This document shows positions 22,696 through 34,936 of a stretch of 64,000 nucleotides of DNA, piece by piece. The position numbers and the translations under genes were made by a program. The stretch comes from Adiantum capillus-veneris. Lineage: Eukaryota; Streptophyta; Polypodiopsida; Polypodiales; Pteridaceae. The notes under the pieces are model-generated. The model saw nothing but the letters and a program-made list of their open reading frames with translations, was not told the origin of the DNA and did not search any database. The stretch spans positions 126,331,817 to 126,395,816 of the forward strand of contig CM043958.1 of assembly GCA_014529385.2 (NCBI GenBank), read 5' to 3'. Every line of letters begins with the position of its first letter. The first letter of the stretch is position 1.

Positions 22696-23197
22696 AAGGG
22701 AAAATTACCAAAATACCCCTCTAATTTGTGGAAATTCCCAATATACCCCTCAAATTTCAAAAATTCCCAAAATACCCTTGTATCTATTTTCGTTGGATTC
22801 TTCAAGATTTTCTAATCTTTATTCTTGTTTGAAAATTGAGATCGGTTTTTGAGTGCTTACATGTAATTTTTCCCCAATTACCTCGCAAAAAAAAGCGAAA
22901 CATGTCTAAAAATAATGAAGCAATTCATCTCCAAAGCCTACATAACCGACTCAAATTTTAGTTTTAGCATCATGTATGGTAGACAATCACTCTTCTTATA
23001 AAAAGCTACAAATTTTTTTGTTTTTGGAGAAATTTACTCTCACAACCAGGGGTAATTTGGGAATTTTGGAAAATTTGAAGGGCATTTTAGGAATTTATGA
23101 CAAATTATGGGGGTACTTTGGGAATTTTTGAAATTTGAGGGGTATTTTGGGAATTTCCACAAATTAGAGGGGTATTTCGATAATTTTCCCTTTTTTT
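22693..23197. mobile_element. Foldback MITE with long inverted repeats
   Basis: The left arm (22,693-22,790) reads GGGAAAATTACCAAAATACC and continues CCTCTAATTTGTGGAAATTCC. The right arm (23,195 back to about 23,095) is its reverse complement with few changes and extends on to about 23,045 less perfectly. Inside each arm a TACCCCT..AATTT.....AATTCCCA unit repeats about every 33 bp. There is no coding frame. It is inserted in a poly-T stretch that belongs to hairpin copy 4, so the target duplication cannot be resolved. The long minus-strand frame across the arm is a repeat artefact. Confidence 0.8.

Positions 23198-23202
<5 letters not shown>

Positions 23203-23259
<57 letters not shown>
23203..23259. 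repeat. (GA)n microsatellite
   Basis: A pure GA run just right of the MITE. Confidence 0.95.
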
Positions 23260-23262
<3 letters not shown>

Positions 23263-23390
23263 TCAATTCACATGCTTATAATCACCGTCTCAATGCATAC
23301 ATTGGCACTCACTCCTATTCTTGCATTAGGCATAACACAAAAGAGCGCTATGACTATAAAGTTGGTAAGCAACAAAAAATGTGTGTGTGT

Positions 23391-23392
<2 letters not shown>

Positions 23393-23449
<57 letters not shown>
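23393..23449. repeat. (GA)n microsatellite
   Basis: A pure GA run preceded by a short TG run. Confidence 0.95.
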
Positions 23450-23452
<3 letters not shown>

Positions 23453-23778
23453 ACATACTTCAGTGGTTGCCTATTTGTGTGCAACCGACAAACGACCATG
23501 TTATATTTTTGCGAGAACGATGAGCAGTTGTCCAATTAAGTAAATATAGTGTCTCAATTTGTGAGAACCTAAAAATTGTACATCACGAGTGTTAATTTAC
23601 TTGTCGTGCTCTATGATTCCCAATCTGCTCCATCCCCGTGTCTAGGAGGCGTAGGGTCGCAATTGGTTGTACCCTTTTTTTCTCAATTTCTCATTGGATT
23701 GGCAACCAATTGGGAAATGAGACTTCACCTGAACCGGCTCAGAGAACTTTGAAAACTCAAAGAGCTCTTTTTCTTCAA

Positions 23779-23821
23779 AAAAACTCTCTGAAAGAGTCCG
23801 TGTTAGCACTCAAAGAGCTCC
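23779..23821. repeat. Small hairpin repeat, copy 5 (partial)
   Basis: AAAAACTCTCTGAAAGAGTCC and GTGTTAGCAC are present. The right half of the core is altered to TCAAAGAGCTC, so the stem is incomplete. Lies about 50 bp before copy 6. Confidence 0.6.
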
Positions 23822-23827
23822 TTCTAA

Positions 23828-23976
<149 letters not shown>

Positions 23977-24239
23977 CCTACAAAGTAGATTGGTTGTGTT
24001 CACGTGTTGACTTGGTTCTCATGAGGGCTAAGACTTAAGAGAGAGAATGTGCAAGCTGAAGAGAAAGTGAATAAGGATAAGTCAGAGATCGAAGTAGATC
24101 TAGTTAGCTCTATCTCTCAAAGTGCAAAGACTTTTTCATGGAGATTATCCAGGTTGTACATATTGTTGCAAAGACATTTTGTATCTGTTGAAAACACATT
24201 GCTTATTGTCCCAGTGGTAGTGATATTGTTTCTCTATTT

Positions 24240-24370
<131 letters not shown>

Positions 24371-24399
24371 TAAGCTTGCAAGAACACAAGAAAAGAGAA

Positions 24400-27300
24400 G
24401 GGGGGGTGGGGGGAATCGACCGCGAGAAAAAATGGTGAGCTTCATTCTTTCCAAGTTTGAGTACAATCTTCTCTATTATATTATGTGCAAGTCTCTCTTC
24501 TTTTTCTCTCCTAGTTGAGAAACTCCCAAAAAAGACAAAAAAATTTAGCCTTTCTATTTTTATCAACATCTTTTTTTGGGCCCCCATGCATGAGAACCTC
24601 CACTTCAACTTGAATTTCCTTTTCATGCCCACCACGGGTGAGCCCACCGCTTGCCCACCGCTTGGCGGGATGTCATGGCATTGTGACAACCCCTAAGTGG
24701 GACCCCTCCTCATGACATCATGACAACCCCTTGGTGGGACCCCTCGTCAATAAAAAGGGTTAGCGCCCACAGGGCACCATGTGAATGGGATCCAATCACA
24801 ACTATCACATCATCACCATTGTGCAATGTTGTCTAACAACGGGCAACACTTTTACCATCTCACGACATCGTACAATGCCATAGCACCGCCTGTGCAGCAG
24901 TGCCACAACAGTGCCACGCACTGCAAACCATGGCCCATGAGCCCAAGGAGCTCACTCCCTCAAGTCACACCCACAATGGCCTCATGATTCGGGTTTCATA
25001 CCACAAGTCCGTTTCTCTCACCATTGCATGTGGGTCAAACGACGTGCCAGATGGCATTTCTCTACGGCTACCCCCTCCTTAACCTTCTAAAAACTCTAAA
25101 AAATATTATTGAACCTCCTTTTTAACCTCCACTTCAGAGTGTTTCCATTTACTGCTCGATGCTCCTACTCGCAAGCCAAAAAAACCCAATGAAAGTTTCC
25201 CTTGCCAGCTTCAAAACTCTTGAATCTTTCCACATTCCACCTTTCTAGAGACCACAAACCAATGGTGTCAAAATGAGCAAAAGTCACCTAGCATCACCCT
25301 TCAGGCAATTGACATTGATATTCTAGCTTGGATACCTCCGTGGTTTGGACTCTGATTAATGTGTTGTTGATTCCTCTAGCCTTCACATATCACATACTTT
25401 CATACAAACCCTGATGAGGCTGCAAAAACCCTGGATAACACATCTATGAAGGCAGCCTGTTGAAACTTCAACCAATCCAAAAAGATCGACATGCACCATA
25501 AGACAAGCACTTTAGGCCCATGTATTCACTTTATCATTGAACCATCATCTGTAGCTACCCAATTTGGTATTGATTTGCAAAACACTTTGAACTTTGAAGT
25601 GCCATATCTTTCACATCATAGCTCCGATTAACGGACCATAGACTAGCTTGTATACATATAGAGGGCCACCTTTGGCACTCCCATTTCTACAATTTTCACA
25701 CTTTAACCATCCACCTTTGATAGGTGCCCTAGCAAAGCATTCTGGCACTAAAAACCCCATAAAGCATACATATCCAATGCTTCTTTCCTGCTCTTGATCT
25801 TCATAGCTGCTTGACTACTTTGGCATGTCTTTGAGAGTGCACACATCTCTGTATTGCACTCTTTGTAGAAGGAGGGAGAAGGGTAGCAAGGCATGGAGGG
25901 CCTGGCATGGCACATGAAAGAAGTCTCTCTCTCTCTCTATCTCTCTCTTGGGTTGAGGACGAAGGCAACAAGGATGTGTGTAGCTTCCCTTGTAGGAACA
26001 AGAGAGGATAGAGGATGAAGGAGGTTGTGGGACTAGCCCCCTACATGAAGGATGCCCCATGGCAGTCTTGCATGAGAGCTGATGGGAGTGGCTTGAAAGT
26101 TGGATGCCCGAGGGTGCTGATCATTTTTTGTTTCTACAGGGACTTCATTCAAGTCCCATGACATTAGGGGTGAGCAATTTTCCTCCTGTCTACCTCGTCT
26201 AAACAGACTAGCCATCGCTGAATTTTTGTTTCATACTATTGGCAAGTGTGGGCACCCAAGGGTGCCCAAGGAGCCCCTCCCACCAAGTGAGGGCACTGGC
26301 AACCACAACCTAGTATATGGTAGGCACAGGTTATTTAATTGTGTCCTAGTAGAAAGCAAGCACAGGTTATTCATGACCCGACATGACCTCCGCATGCAGG
26401 AAATTATAGAGGCATGTAATAATTCTTGATATCGTCAAATACTATATTTGTGCTTCACAACGCAGTTGAGTTGATCATGGAGATGCACTTCAATCTCCCA
26501 AATAGTTTGCATGCCCATGGAGATGCCAGGCCACAACAATAGAGAATAAGCCATGCAGATTATGAACAATCAGCAACGGTTGCATATATACCAAATTATC
26601 AAAATGGGATTTTTGGAGTAGCTTCAACATTCAACTTGATTTTCAAATAAGTCAAGGTTTTTTGAGAAAAGCCTTACAAAAAGCCCCTTGCATACAGGGA
26701 TGAAGCATCAATGGGGTTAAAAGCCGTCAATATCCTTGCAAGGTTCCTTGGATGCAAGTCAGACAACTTACTAAGGCCTTTTCCATAGCAACATGCAAGG
26801 AATTTGGCCAAGTATACCAACAACGACATGGTCATCATGTTTGCCATTTTATAATAATGAGGTTTTCTTCCTTATGTGAATTTATTTTTACAAATTTCTA
26901 TGGATAGATGTCCGTAGGATGATTTTGATGTGATGGCAAGGCCTGTTGCTATTCTGCCTCATGGGTGCAAAGGCTAAAGCTGTTTGGCATGGCCGGATTG
27001 ATGGTTTGCATAGCCCTGTGATGCAACAAAGGTGAGTGCACTTTGAGCACTCCAAGCACAAGCTCATCTTATGACAGTTATCATAAGCATTAAAATTTTG
27101 TTGCATACATCGTTGCAAAGGACCAATTATTAGTTTGCAAACATAATATTCTAAGCATATCTATAGACTTCAAGATATTTTCATTTTTGTATCAAAACTA
27201 GGGTTAATTGGGATCTACATGGGCATTTTAGATGCATTTTCAAATTAATTGCATTAACTTTATTTTTGTCAAGTTTTAAGTATGTTTAATTAGATTTTAT

Positions 27301-27690
27301 TAGTACTATTTGAAAACACGTTCGTAGTGGACGTTAGCCTAACCTATGGCTGTAGTTTTAATTTCCGTAAGCTACTTCTAGCTTCTTTCTAGCCGCCTAA
27401 ATCTAAAGAGCAATAATGGCTTGCATATGAGCATCGTATGTCCGTGTTACCGATTGATGCCCATATGTTTTTTTGGAAAGGGGAAGGGAAGTTTACTTGC
27501 CATAAGGATACTAGAATCGCCGCTTTATTGACGTAGTACCCACACAATGAGACAATACTTACCACGAGGACACCATACCCCCCGCATAACCAATATGACG
27601 CCCCCGTGGTAAGCACTATTCCTTAGGATAGCTTACACACACACTCAAGTTGTGTGGTAAGGTACCTTAAGACTACCGTGTAATACGATA
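24400..27690. other. Long stretch without a recognised gene
   Basis: Only short frames, none with a motif I know. A 37-bp offset tandem motif (TGACAACCCC....GTGGGACCCCTC) lies at about 24,684-24,750, and a short CT tract at 25,921-25,948. The composition changes from GC-richer (24.6-25.1 kb) to AT-rich (26.8-27.4 kb). I cannot exclude an old, unpaired LTR in it. Confidence 0.4.
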
Positions 27691-27700
27691 AAAGGTAGGC

Positions 27701-27709
27701 TACCACACA

Positions 27710-27801
<92 letters not shown>

Positions 27802-27852
27802 GCACGCACGCACACGCACACGCACACACACAACACAACACACACACACACC
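27701..27852. repeat. (CA)n microsatellite with CACG variants
   Basis: About 150 bp of CA repeats, with GCACGCACG and CACACG variants near 27,797-27,825. Cysteine/valine open frames across it are artefacts. Confidence 0.96.
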
Positions 27853-27958
27853 AGGTCATGTGGTTAGGTACTATGCTACTACCATGCATTGCTACATAGA
27901 GCATGCTCCCACACGACCCCCTCTCTCCCTCTCTCCTCTCAACATACCTGTGAAGGCG

Positions 27959-27960
<2 letters not shown>

Positions 27961-28012
<52 letters not shown>
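27961..28012. repeat. (CT)n microsatellite
   Basis: A pure CT run of about 50 bp. Confidence 0.96.
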
Positions 28013-28453
28013 AGTGGCTCAAGAAATAATACCCAAGGGACCATATCAGGGCCCTCTATTTATTTAGTTGCAGCCCCGCCAAGCTTCAGGGTTTCGCGGA
28101 TGGGCCTGGAGGGAAAACTATTTAGACCATGCGGAAAATGTAAATGCTCAATAGGCTTTTTGTGGGTTTTGAGGATGCTCTCAACCGGCTTGTTCCTGAT
28201 CATGTTGAGTGTGATTATGTAAATATGTAAATAAAACCTTTTGATCACAATTTTTTTAAGGTAATTATGTAAATATTAAATCCTTAGTACTACTAACTGT
28301 ACTTTGTGCTCTTGAGTGCCAAAATGTAGGTGGAGTGTGGTTGCTTTTGCACTCTTCCCTTGGGCAGAGAAGGCTGGTTCTTGGTGCTACAATATATGTA
28401 GCATTAGTTTCCACTCCTCTCTACCCAATTTTCTTTTTGTAGGTCTGAGCGTC

Positions 28454-28575
28454 GATGTAGGTGTTGGTATACACCTACATCATCAAAGTTAGCATCGATA
28501 CATGTCAAAATTAGCATCAATACATGTCAATGTAGGTGTTGGTATACACGTCAAAATTAGCATCGATATAGGCAT
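28454..28575. repeat. Hairpin and 22-bp minisatellite near a CACTA relic
   Basis: GATGTAGGTGT (28,454) and ACACCTACATC (28,471) form an 11-bp inverted repeat around TGGTAT. It is followed by degenerate repeats of TTAGCATCGATACATGTCAAAA and a second TGTAGGTGTTGGTATACAC. The location beyond the 3' end of the Tnp2 relic suggests subterminal repeats of that CACTA element; that is inference. Confidence 0.65.
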
Positions 28576-28699
28576 CAAAAAATTCCAAAGAAGCACAAAC
28601 CGGCGTGCATACCGACGATACTATGCCGATGCAAATATGAAGTCTTTTCATTTTTAAGACAATTTCTTTTGCATTGATACACGCACTGATATTTGCATG

Positions 28700-30520
28700 A
28701 CATGTTGTAATGAAACTATACATTATGGTGTAAGGGTATGAGTATACCTTTGGCATGCAACCTCGTGCATATTCCCATTCTTTGTCGGTGATGTAGTCTC
28801 CATGTGACTTTGATTTGGTCATTCTCTCATGGATCCACTTGGCACTATTGGGATCTAGAAAATATGCAAGGTGTTGAGAAGCATGGGGTGCCCTTTTGCC
28901 TCCATGAGCTTGCTTCCATGCTTCCCTCTCTTGCAAACGCCTTGGATTCACCATTGTCCACAAGTCCAACCAGTTGGTCATAGCCTTTGCATTGAGGATA
29001 CAAAAGTTTTTGACCACTCAGTATAGATCCATATCCATGTTAAATAATTTTCCCTTTCCACTTCGCAAGTGTGAATTCATCCATGCAGCCTCCTCATTTG
29101 ACCGCATGGAAGGCATTGATGAGTCAATTTGTGCTAAATACTTTGAAATGTAAACAAATATCTCTTGCAAGATCCATCCTTTGGCCATGCATGCCTTTGG
29201 CTAGGCTAGTAGTCGCACAAAATCTTACAGACTCTTCAAAACCATCTCTACAAAAAAAAAACATCATGCATGCACTAATCCACATATAGAAATCTCCTCC
29301 ACCACATGAGCCAAGAGGTGGACTTGACTAAGAAGAACGGATCAAGGAAATGCATCATCGATGCGGCACACATGGGTTCCACGGCAAGCTTTTGAGCAGT
29401 AGGGATGGCATCTATTTCAATTTCTTTGGAGCTCACAAATCTTCAAGATAACACACAAGAGTACACTAAGTGCATGATGAGGACACGATGTATATAGAAA
29501 ATTTTTGTTGAATAGAGATACGAGGTACCTTACTAACTTCTCGAGTTTGAAAATAGCTTCCCTCACTTTCTTGTCTTAGCATATGTACATACTCAAAAGA
29601 ATAAAACAAAATATGATTTTAATCATGCACAAAATTCATTATCTAAACAGAACGAGGGAGACTTGATAAAAAATGAATGAAAGAATTTCCTGTAACATCT
29701 TGTGCCAATCATGGGACTTCAACCCATACAATTGAAAACTTCCACCTTTCCTTGCCTCTATAAAAGCCTTTTTTAGTGACCTCATGTTTCTCGTTGGTGT
29801 GCAGATAGATGCAATGAAACCCATCACTCAATCTAGCTCATCTTTGGTTAGAATCCATGGGACTTTAGGAAGGAAAATCCTCCCATTGGGGGCTCAACAT
29901 GGAGGGGGGGAGGCAAAGAGACATTTCAAGGCCCTCAAATCCTTCCTAGCCTCCAAAGAGTCCCTTTTTTCCATAGTGTGGTCCATAGGGTGTGAGCAAC
30001 ATTCTTGAATATGTGCATGACATCCAAGAGGTGTTTTATTTTTAAACATTGACAACAAGGATGCCCTTCCAAACTCCTCAATGAGAGGCTCAAGGTCTTG
30101 GGGGGGTTCGCCTCTCCTAGACATGTAAGTTACCACGGGAGTTCAAATAAATGGGTTTCTTGATTGCCAAAATTTTAAAATTTTAACCGGATTATATTAA
30201 TAGAAGGGGTTTTAAATTTATTTTAGAGAAAAACCATAAGTTTTTGAAAAAAAGGATACCTTAAGCATGTAAGTAAATGGGGGTTTTAAATACCCTTGGA
30301 ACGCACATTATATGAATAGTTTCTTGAAGGTGAACCCCTCAAGATCAAGGTATACATCAATAATCACTACTTTGTACTTCCTTGGCACAAGAAAAAAAAA
30401 GATATATTGCTCTTCTCGGTAGTCTCCCATGGTGGAATATCGTATATAAGTTGATGATCACCACAGGCTAGGCGCTCCATGATGTAGACTTGGTTCCAGA
30501 GGGTTGACATCATCTGTTAG
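28700..30520 (-). pseudogene. CACTA (En/Spm) Tnp2 transposase relic
   Basis: Read on the minus strand, the fragments keep family order. At 30,455-30,350: YDIPPW, then LVPRKYKVVIIDVY. Near 30,020-29,900: MDHTMEKRDSLEARKDL. At 29,827-29,640: ICTPTRNMRSLKKAF and YGLKSHDWHKMLQEIL, the region before DUF4218. Near 29,330: QVHLLAHVVEEISICG. Then ACMAKGWILQEIFVYISKYL (near 29,180) and a 166-codon frame (29,017-28,517) with EREAWKQAHGGKRAPHASQH. These match the Tnp2 / DUF4218 parts of the larger CACTA element in this window, but the spacing and frames are broken. Neither terminal CACTA end was identified. It is a second copy, distinct from the element at 32.2-45.9 kb, on the same strand. Confidence 0.82.
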
Positions 30521-30539
30521 CAGATTCACTAAACGGGCA

Positions 30540-32200
30540 TGCACCTAGCCATACACCATATTTTTAATGAATTTGGACTTTGTTATTTTTTTGAGCTAGT
30601 GTAACTATGCTGTGTGTAAATTTGATCCTAGAATAATAAATTGATGGTTATAATTATATCCGAGATTCTATCATGACATCTGTAAAGGCCTATGTGAGTC
30701 GGTCGTTGGCAATTTAGAAGTCCCTGGGTATAAAAATCAATAACTTTGATGTGAAATGAGACTTATCTTTTGGAGAGAAAAGATCTCAATTGTACATACG
30801 CTCAAGCCGCTTTTGAGGTCCAACTCGTAATCAATATAACTAATGATTGGGTAATCTATTTTCAATTCTAAAACTTGCATTGCATTCCTCTTTCCATGCT
30901 CTTTTAATAAAGTGTAAGCATTTTCAATTTTGTGGTGGCTTGTGACTATGCGTATGTGAGCCTAATCTTCATGTTTGAGTGCTTTGTAGACTTGTCTCTT
31001 TAGGCTTAGTGAAGCTTTTCTTTAAGTTTCATGACGATCAAAGCTCCTTTAGTCGACAAAATGGCATGATGACCTAGAGTAGCGAGAAAGGACATAGGCA
31101 GATTTTCCAATCATTGGGTGGTGATTTGCTTGTTGAGTTGTTGCATTTTTTGTCAGGTTCACTTCTTGAGGACTGACAATATCAAAGAATCTCCTTGCCT
31201 CATTTGAGTCGCTTTCTTGAGTATTGAAATATTATGTTAGTGCTTGATAGCTATGCTACAAATGTTCGATCATGGCGACCCACTAACATTGGTGCCATTT
31301 TGAGGTTAAGTGAGATAGCCAAAAGCATTTCATTCTTTGATTTTTCATTGTGACTTTTTTGGCATTGTTTTGTTTGTCTTTGTTCCTAGTTTCTTTTTAG
31401 CACATAGGAGTAGGTTAGGTAGAAACTAGAACCATCAAATTTGGGCTGAAAGATAGGGGCAGAATTTGTTGAAAGCCATATTTTGGGCAAAATGACCATA
31501 ACTTTAAAATTCAAGAGATTTGATGATAGAGACTTGAAAATTGATCCAAAACCTTTTTTTTTTTGGTTTTGATCAAGGGCCTTGGAATACTTATCAAAAG
31601 CAATCTAGAAAGTTTCACCAGATTCTATGGAGGAACATGGATCATGATCCATGTACCAAGTTTCACCAGATTCTATGGAGGAACATGGATCATGATCCAT
31701 GTACCTTAGATATCCTTTTTGTAGAAAAGTTGTCAATGACATTAGTAGGAAATTTCTCTGATAGATTTTGTTTGAAAGAAAAATTAAAAAATCATATCAA
31801 AATTTGTTGATAGTGCAAAAAATATAGAAACAGGGTTTCAAACACAAAATTTGGCATATCTTGAGATTTATGATCCAAATTCAAAAAAAAGTTATGATTT
31901 AAAATATAAATAACTAGTTGACCAAATCTCATGCCAAAATGCTATCAAACATGGATTGTGATCTATGTATCTTTGGATCATTTGGGGTTGAGATTTGAGT
32001 AGTAGGTAGTTGCCATTTGGATCAACTTTCCCAAAAAATTCAAAAAGTTGGTCAAAAGTGTCAAAACATTAGAAACTAGTCAAAAATTACAAAGCGGACA
32101 CAAAATTCCACATTTGATTCAAAAAGTGATCCAAGTCCAAAAAACTTTGGGGAATAACTTCAAAATTCCAAGGACTATAAGTTGACCAAGTTTCATGTCA
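30540..32200. other. AT-rich sequence without a recognised gene
   Basis: Apart from the 48-bp duplication at 31,610-31,705 I see no repeat or coding motif. Runs such as TTTGGCATATCTTGAGATT and CAAAATTCCA recur loosely, as in old non-coding repeat DNA. Confidence 0.4.
31610..31705. repeat. Exact 48-bp tandem duplication with an internal palindrome
   Basis: Copies at 31,610-31,657 and 31,658-31,705 appear identical. Each contains the 16-bp palindrome ATGGATCATGATCCAT. A worn trace (AACATGGATTGTGATCTATG) is seen near 31,948. Confidence 0.95.
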
Positions 32201-32203
32201 AAC

Positions 32204-32225
32204 CACTACAAGAGGTTGTGTGCAC
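32204..32225 (-). repeat. CACTA terminal inverted repeat (one end)
   Basis: CACTACAAGAGGTTGTGTG is the plus-strand reading. The three bases before it are AAC, the expected size of a CACTA target duplication, but the partner end could not be located. Confidence 0.8.
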
Positions 32226-32283
32226 TTGTGACGTTTTTAGTGACGGAAATACATTGGGTATTTATACTCCCCGGCGTTGCTAA

Positions 32284-32410
32284 GATCGTCGCTAACAGTG
32301 TCACTACGGGAACGTTGCTGAGCGTCGCTATAACCGTCGCTAGGCTACCTATAGCGACGCTCATAGCGATGTTGCAAAGCTTTATATAGCGATGCTTATA
32401 GCGACGCCCA
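32284..32410. repeat. CACTA subterminal repeats
   Basis: GTCGCTA or its complement TAGCGAC/TAGCGAT occurs about seven times in 130 bp, in both orientations. GCGTCGCTATA (32,322) and TATAGCGACGC (32,350) form an inverted pair. In this superfamily such repeats bind the element-encoded proteins. Confidence 0.8.
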
Positions 32411-32459
32411 AGAGTAAATTTTTTTGGGTGGCAGGGCATTGAATGCCGTGCCACCCATC

Positions 32460-33200
32460 AACCATATTGAATGTTTCAATAATAGAGTAAACCTAAATGA
32501 ATCCAAGATAAGACCATATTCACCTTTGAAAGAAAGTGCAAGGTATAGACCCAAAGTAGTCACCCACAAGACAATATAACCATTAAATCATCCATAGTAT
32601 TGTTTGCAAAATAAAGATACAAAACTGACAAAAGTAAATTGATGAAAGTAAATCAATGACAATTGTACGCATCATAGGCAAAATCACTTGATTGTTAAGC
32701 TTTGCAACTGTAATAGTTACAACACCATTGTCATTATTGAGAAGATATACATGGTTTTCCAATAGTTACAAAAAGACGTATACACGTCATCTCATTATAC
32801 ATGCTATGACAAAAGGAAACTAATGCTATCTAGCTACGGCTAGACTGATGTTGTCTAATCAGACGTCTCATCACGTCCAAGCAGCATATTTTTCGGACTC
32901 TATAGAAAAAAACAATAAGACATCTTTTTGTAAGTATTAACATATAATTTACAAAACAATACAACAAATAGAAAAGAGTAAACCCTAATACTTACCATGC
33001 CACCGCGAGGACTCAGAATGTCCATCAAGGTGTTTAAGCCCTTTCTACCTGCGTACTCGCGCTTGTACAATGTGGGGTCACGTCCTTTCATCGACCACTG
33101 TTCAAAACATACAAAGAATCCATTATGCTAGAATGTAAAAGTACAAATAAATATAACTACCAAACCTAAAGAGCAATGCAAAAAAAAAACAAAATCGGCC
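32460..33200. other. CACTA 3' non-coding region
   Basis: Located between the subterminal repeats and the second gene. AT-rich with no gene. A frame with LYKREYAGRKGLNTLMDIL (33,091-32,900, minus) might be the worn C-terminus of the second gene. Confidence 0.4.
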
Positions 33201-33253
33201 TCAAATGATACCCACCCGCCGCTCCCCAAGTAGTGCGAGCTCCCTGCCACTAC

Positions 33254-33878
33254 TCATGCTTTGGCTGCCTCCTTTTGTTGCTTCCACTTGTCAGGATTCT
33301 CGTGCGCTGCTCGCTTCACATTCTTTGAATCTTCTTTGGCCAGCCAATTTGGTCTGTTCCACCCATGCTTTATTGCTTTTTTCACTTCAGAACGCTTGTG
33401 CTTGCAATATTCGTGCAACCAAACCTTCATCAGGTCTTCACTGAAGCACTCATCCCGTATTGACACATGAAGCTCGCCATGCAGCATGCTGATGATTCTG
33501 TCTTTTAATTCACTTGGTATTTCACTCCAGGTGTTTAGTATGTAGTGTCTAAGCACCTGAGAGCAAAGACCGCACATGCGCAAGATCACCTTCTTGCCTG
33601 CATCATCCAAGATGATGTCGTTCGCTGAAGTCGACGGAGTACGAAAAGCCCTCTTTCTTGTGACGCGTGAACCTGGGTGTCCTAGCAAGGGTCTCTAGTG
33701 GCGTGTCGATGGGGGTACGGATATCAGGTGTCTCCAGTGGAGTCTGGGCCCCAAAGCGAGGAGTGTCGACTGGGGTGACTCTCGGAGGAGTAGGTAGTGG
33801 TGTGTAGCCAAGAACGGCCAATAGCCGCGTAAAACCTGGCGTAGATAGCGATGTCATGGCTGGTATGGGGGCGGGCAA
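33254..33878 (-). pseudogene. CACTA second gene, Ptta/En-Spm type protein
   Basis: The minus strand gives a proline/threonine-rich N-terminal part (33,878-33,603) with TP dipeptides at near-regular spacing (TPLPTPPRVTPVDTP). It is followed in another frame by a conserved C-terminal part (33,688-33,254): HYILNTWSEIPSELKDRI, then WLHEYCKHKRSEVKKAIKHG, NRPNWLAKEDSKNVKRAAHE. This is the layout of the plant transposase Ptta/En/Spm family that accompanies Tnp2 in CACTA elements and is thought to bind subterminal repeats. The two frames overlap by about 85 bases, so one frameshift separates them. The N-terminus may extend to about 34,150 (a 94-codon frame), which I do not recognise. Confidence 0.72.
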
Positions 33879-34220
33879 AGAAGGGGAAGGTAAAGAGACT
33901 CATTGAACATGAGCCGGTGTCAAGGCATCAACAGCGGCATCCCCCACAACAACCTCCGCTGCCACCACTAGAGCGTCGGTGCCTAGACAAGTGTGAAGAT
34001 TGTCTTGTCGACATTGAAGCTTTGGAGCATGATGAATGCTCCGAAATAGAGGGAGACACTGAAGGAGTAGAACGACGTGATGGTGCTCCAGAGTGATGAC
34101 GGTCCTCGTACCACTACCTCTGCCGGGGTGACAAAGAAGAAAGAAACTCATCATTAGCCATGCCTGCATTAAACACACAAACATTTAATCTTAATATTGA
34201 ATGGAGAAGAAAACATGGAC

Positions 34221-34226
<6 letters not shown>

Positions 34227-34299
<73 letters not shown>
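34227..34299. repeat. (GA)n microsatellite
   Basis: A pure GA run of about 70 bp between the two CACTA genes. Confidence 0.96.
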
Positions 34300-34302
<3 letters not shown>

Positions 34303-34393
34303 CATAAAGGGGGAGGGATTCCTGTGTAGAGAGAGATTCCTGTGAAGTTCTTGTGAATTTGTCTCCTGTGTGCATTCTACATATCTTGTAAAA

Positions 34394-34768
34394 GCACTGC
34401 GCTCCGAGTGTGATGGAGACTAAGGCTGCAATCGTGAAGGAGGTGATCCGTCTCTGCTCATAGATGCTGCTCGTCCCTCCACTAGATCTAGTTGATCAAA
34501 TGAAAGAGACGGTAAGAAGCAGGTGGGGACTGAGGCTGCAATCGCGAAGGAGGCGATCCATCTCTGCTCATAGATGCTGCTCGCCTCTCCACTAGATCTA
34601 GTCGATCGGGTGAAAAAGAGACGCTAAGAAGCAATAGTAGTGCTTCTTAGCGTCTCTTTCTTCCGATCAACTAGATCTAGTGGAGGGACGAGCAACATCT
34701 ATGAGCAGAGACGGATCACCTCCTTCGCGATTGCAGCCTCAGTCTCCATCGCACTCAGAGCGCAGTGC
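34394..34768. repeat. Three-copy repeat forming a long hairpin
   Basis: A unit of about 107 bp occurs twice in direct orientation (34,416-34,520 and 34,527-34,633) and once inverted (34,641-34,750). Unit landmarks are GGCTGCAATCG.GAAGGAGG, CTCTGCTCATAGATG and CCACTAGATCTAGT. Copies 2 and 3 meet at AAGAGACGCTAAGAAGCA / TGCTTCTTAGCGTCTCTT, a perfect 18-bp stem with a 7-base loop, and pair along almost their full length. Beyond them, GCACTGCGCTC (34,394) and GAGCGCAGTGC (34,758) extend the pairing with copy 1. RNA across this would fold into a long double-stranded stem. It lies between the two CACTA genes. Confidence 0.93.
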
Positions 34769-34936
34769 TCGTTGGCATATCAGACTTTCACGACACACTG
34801 AGGAGTGTCCCTGCTTGTGAGAACATATGTGGAGCATACGTACTTGGAGTGGACGCAATGACAATTAAACACAATTTAAATTTCTCAAGTATAGCCACGT
34901 GAATACAATATATATTATAAAACGGAGAAAAATTGT

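Noticed and set aside
22452-22805. 117-codon minus ORF with repeated GYIGNFHKLEGYFGNF peptides
   Set aside because: Translation of the repeated MITE arm plus a GA tract.
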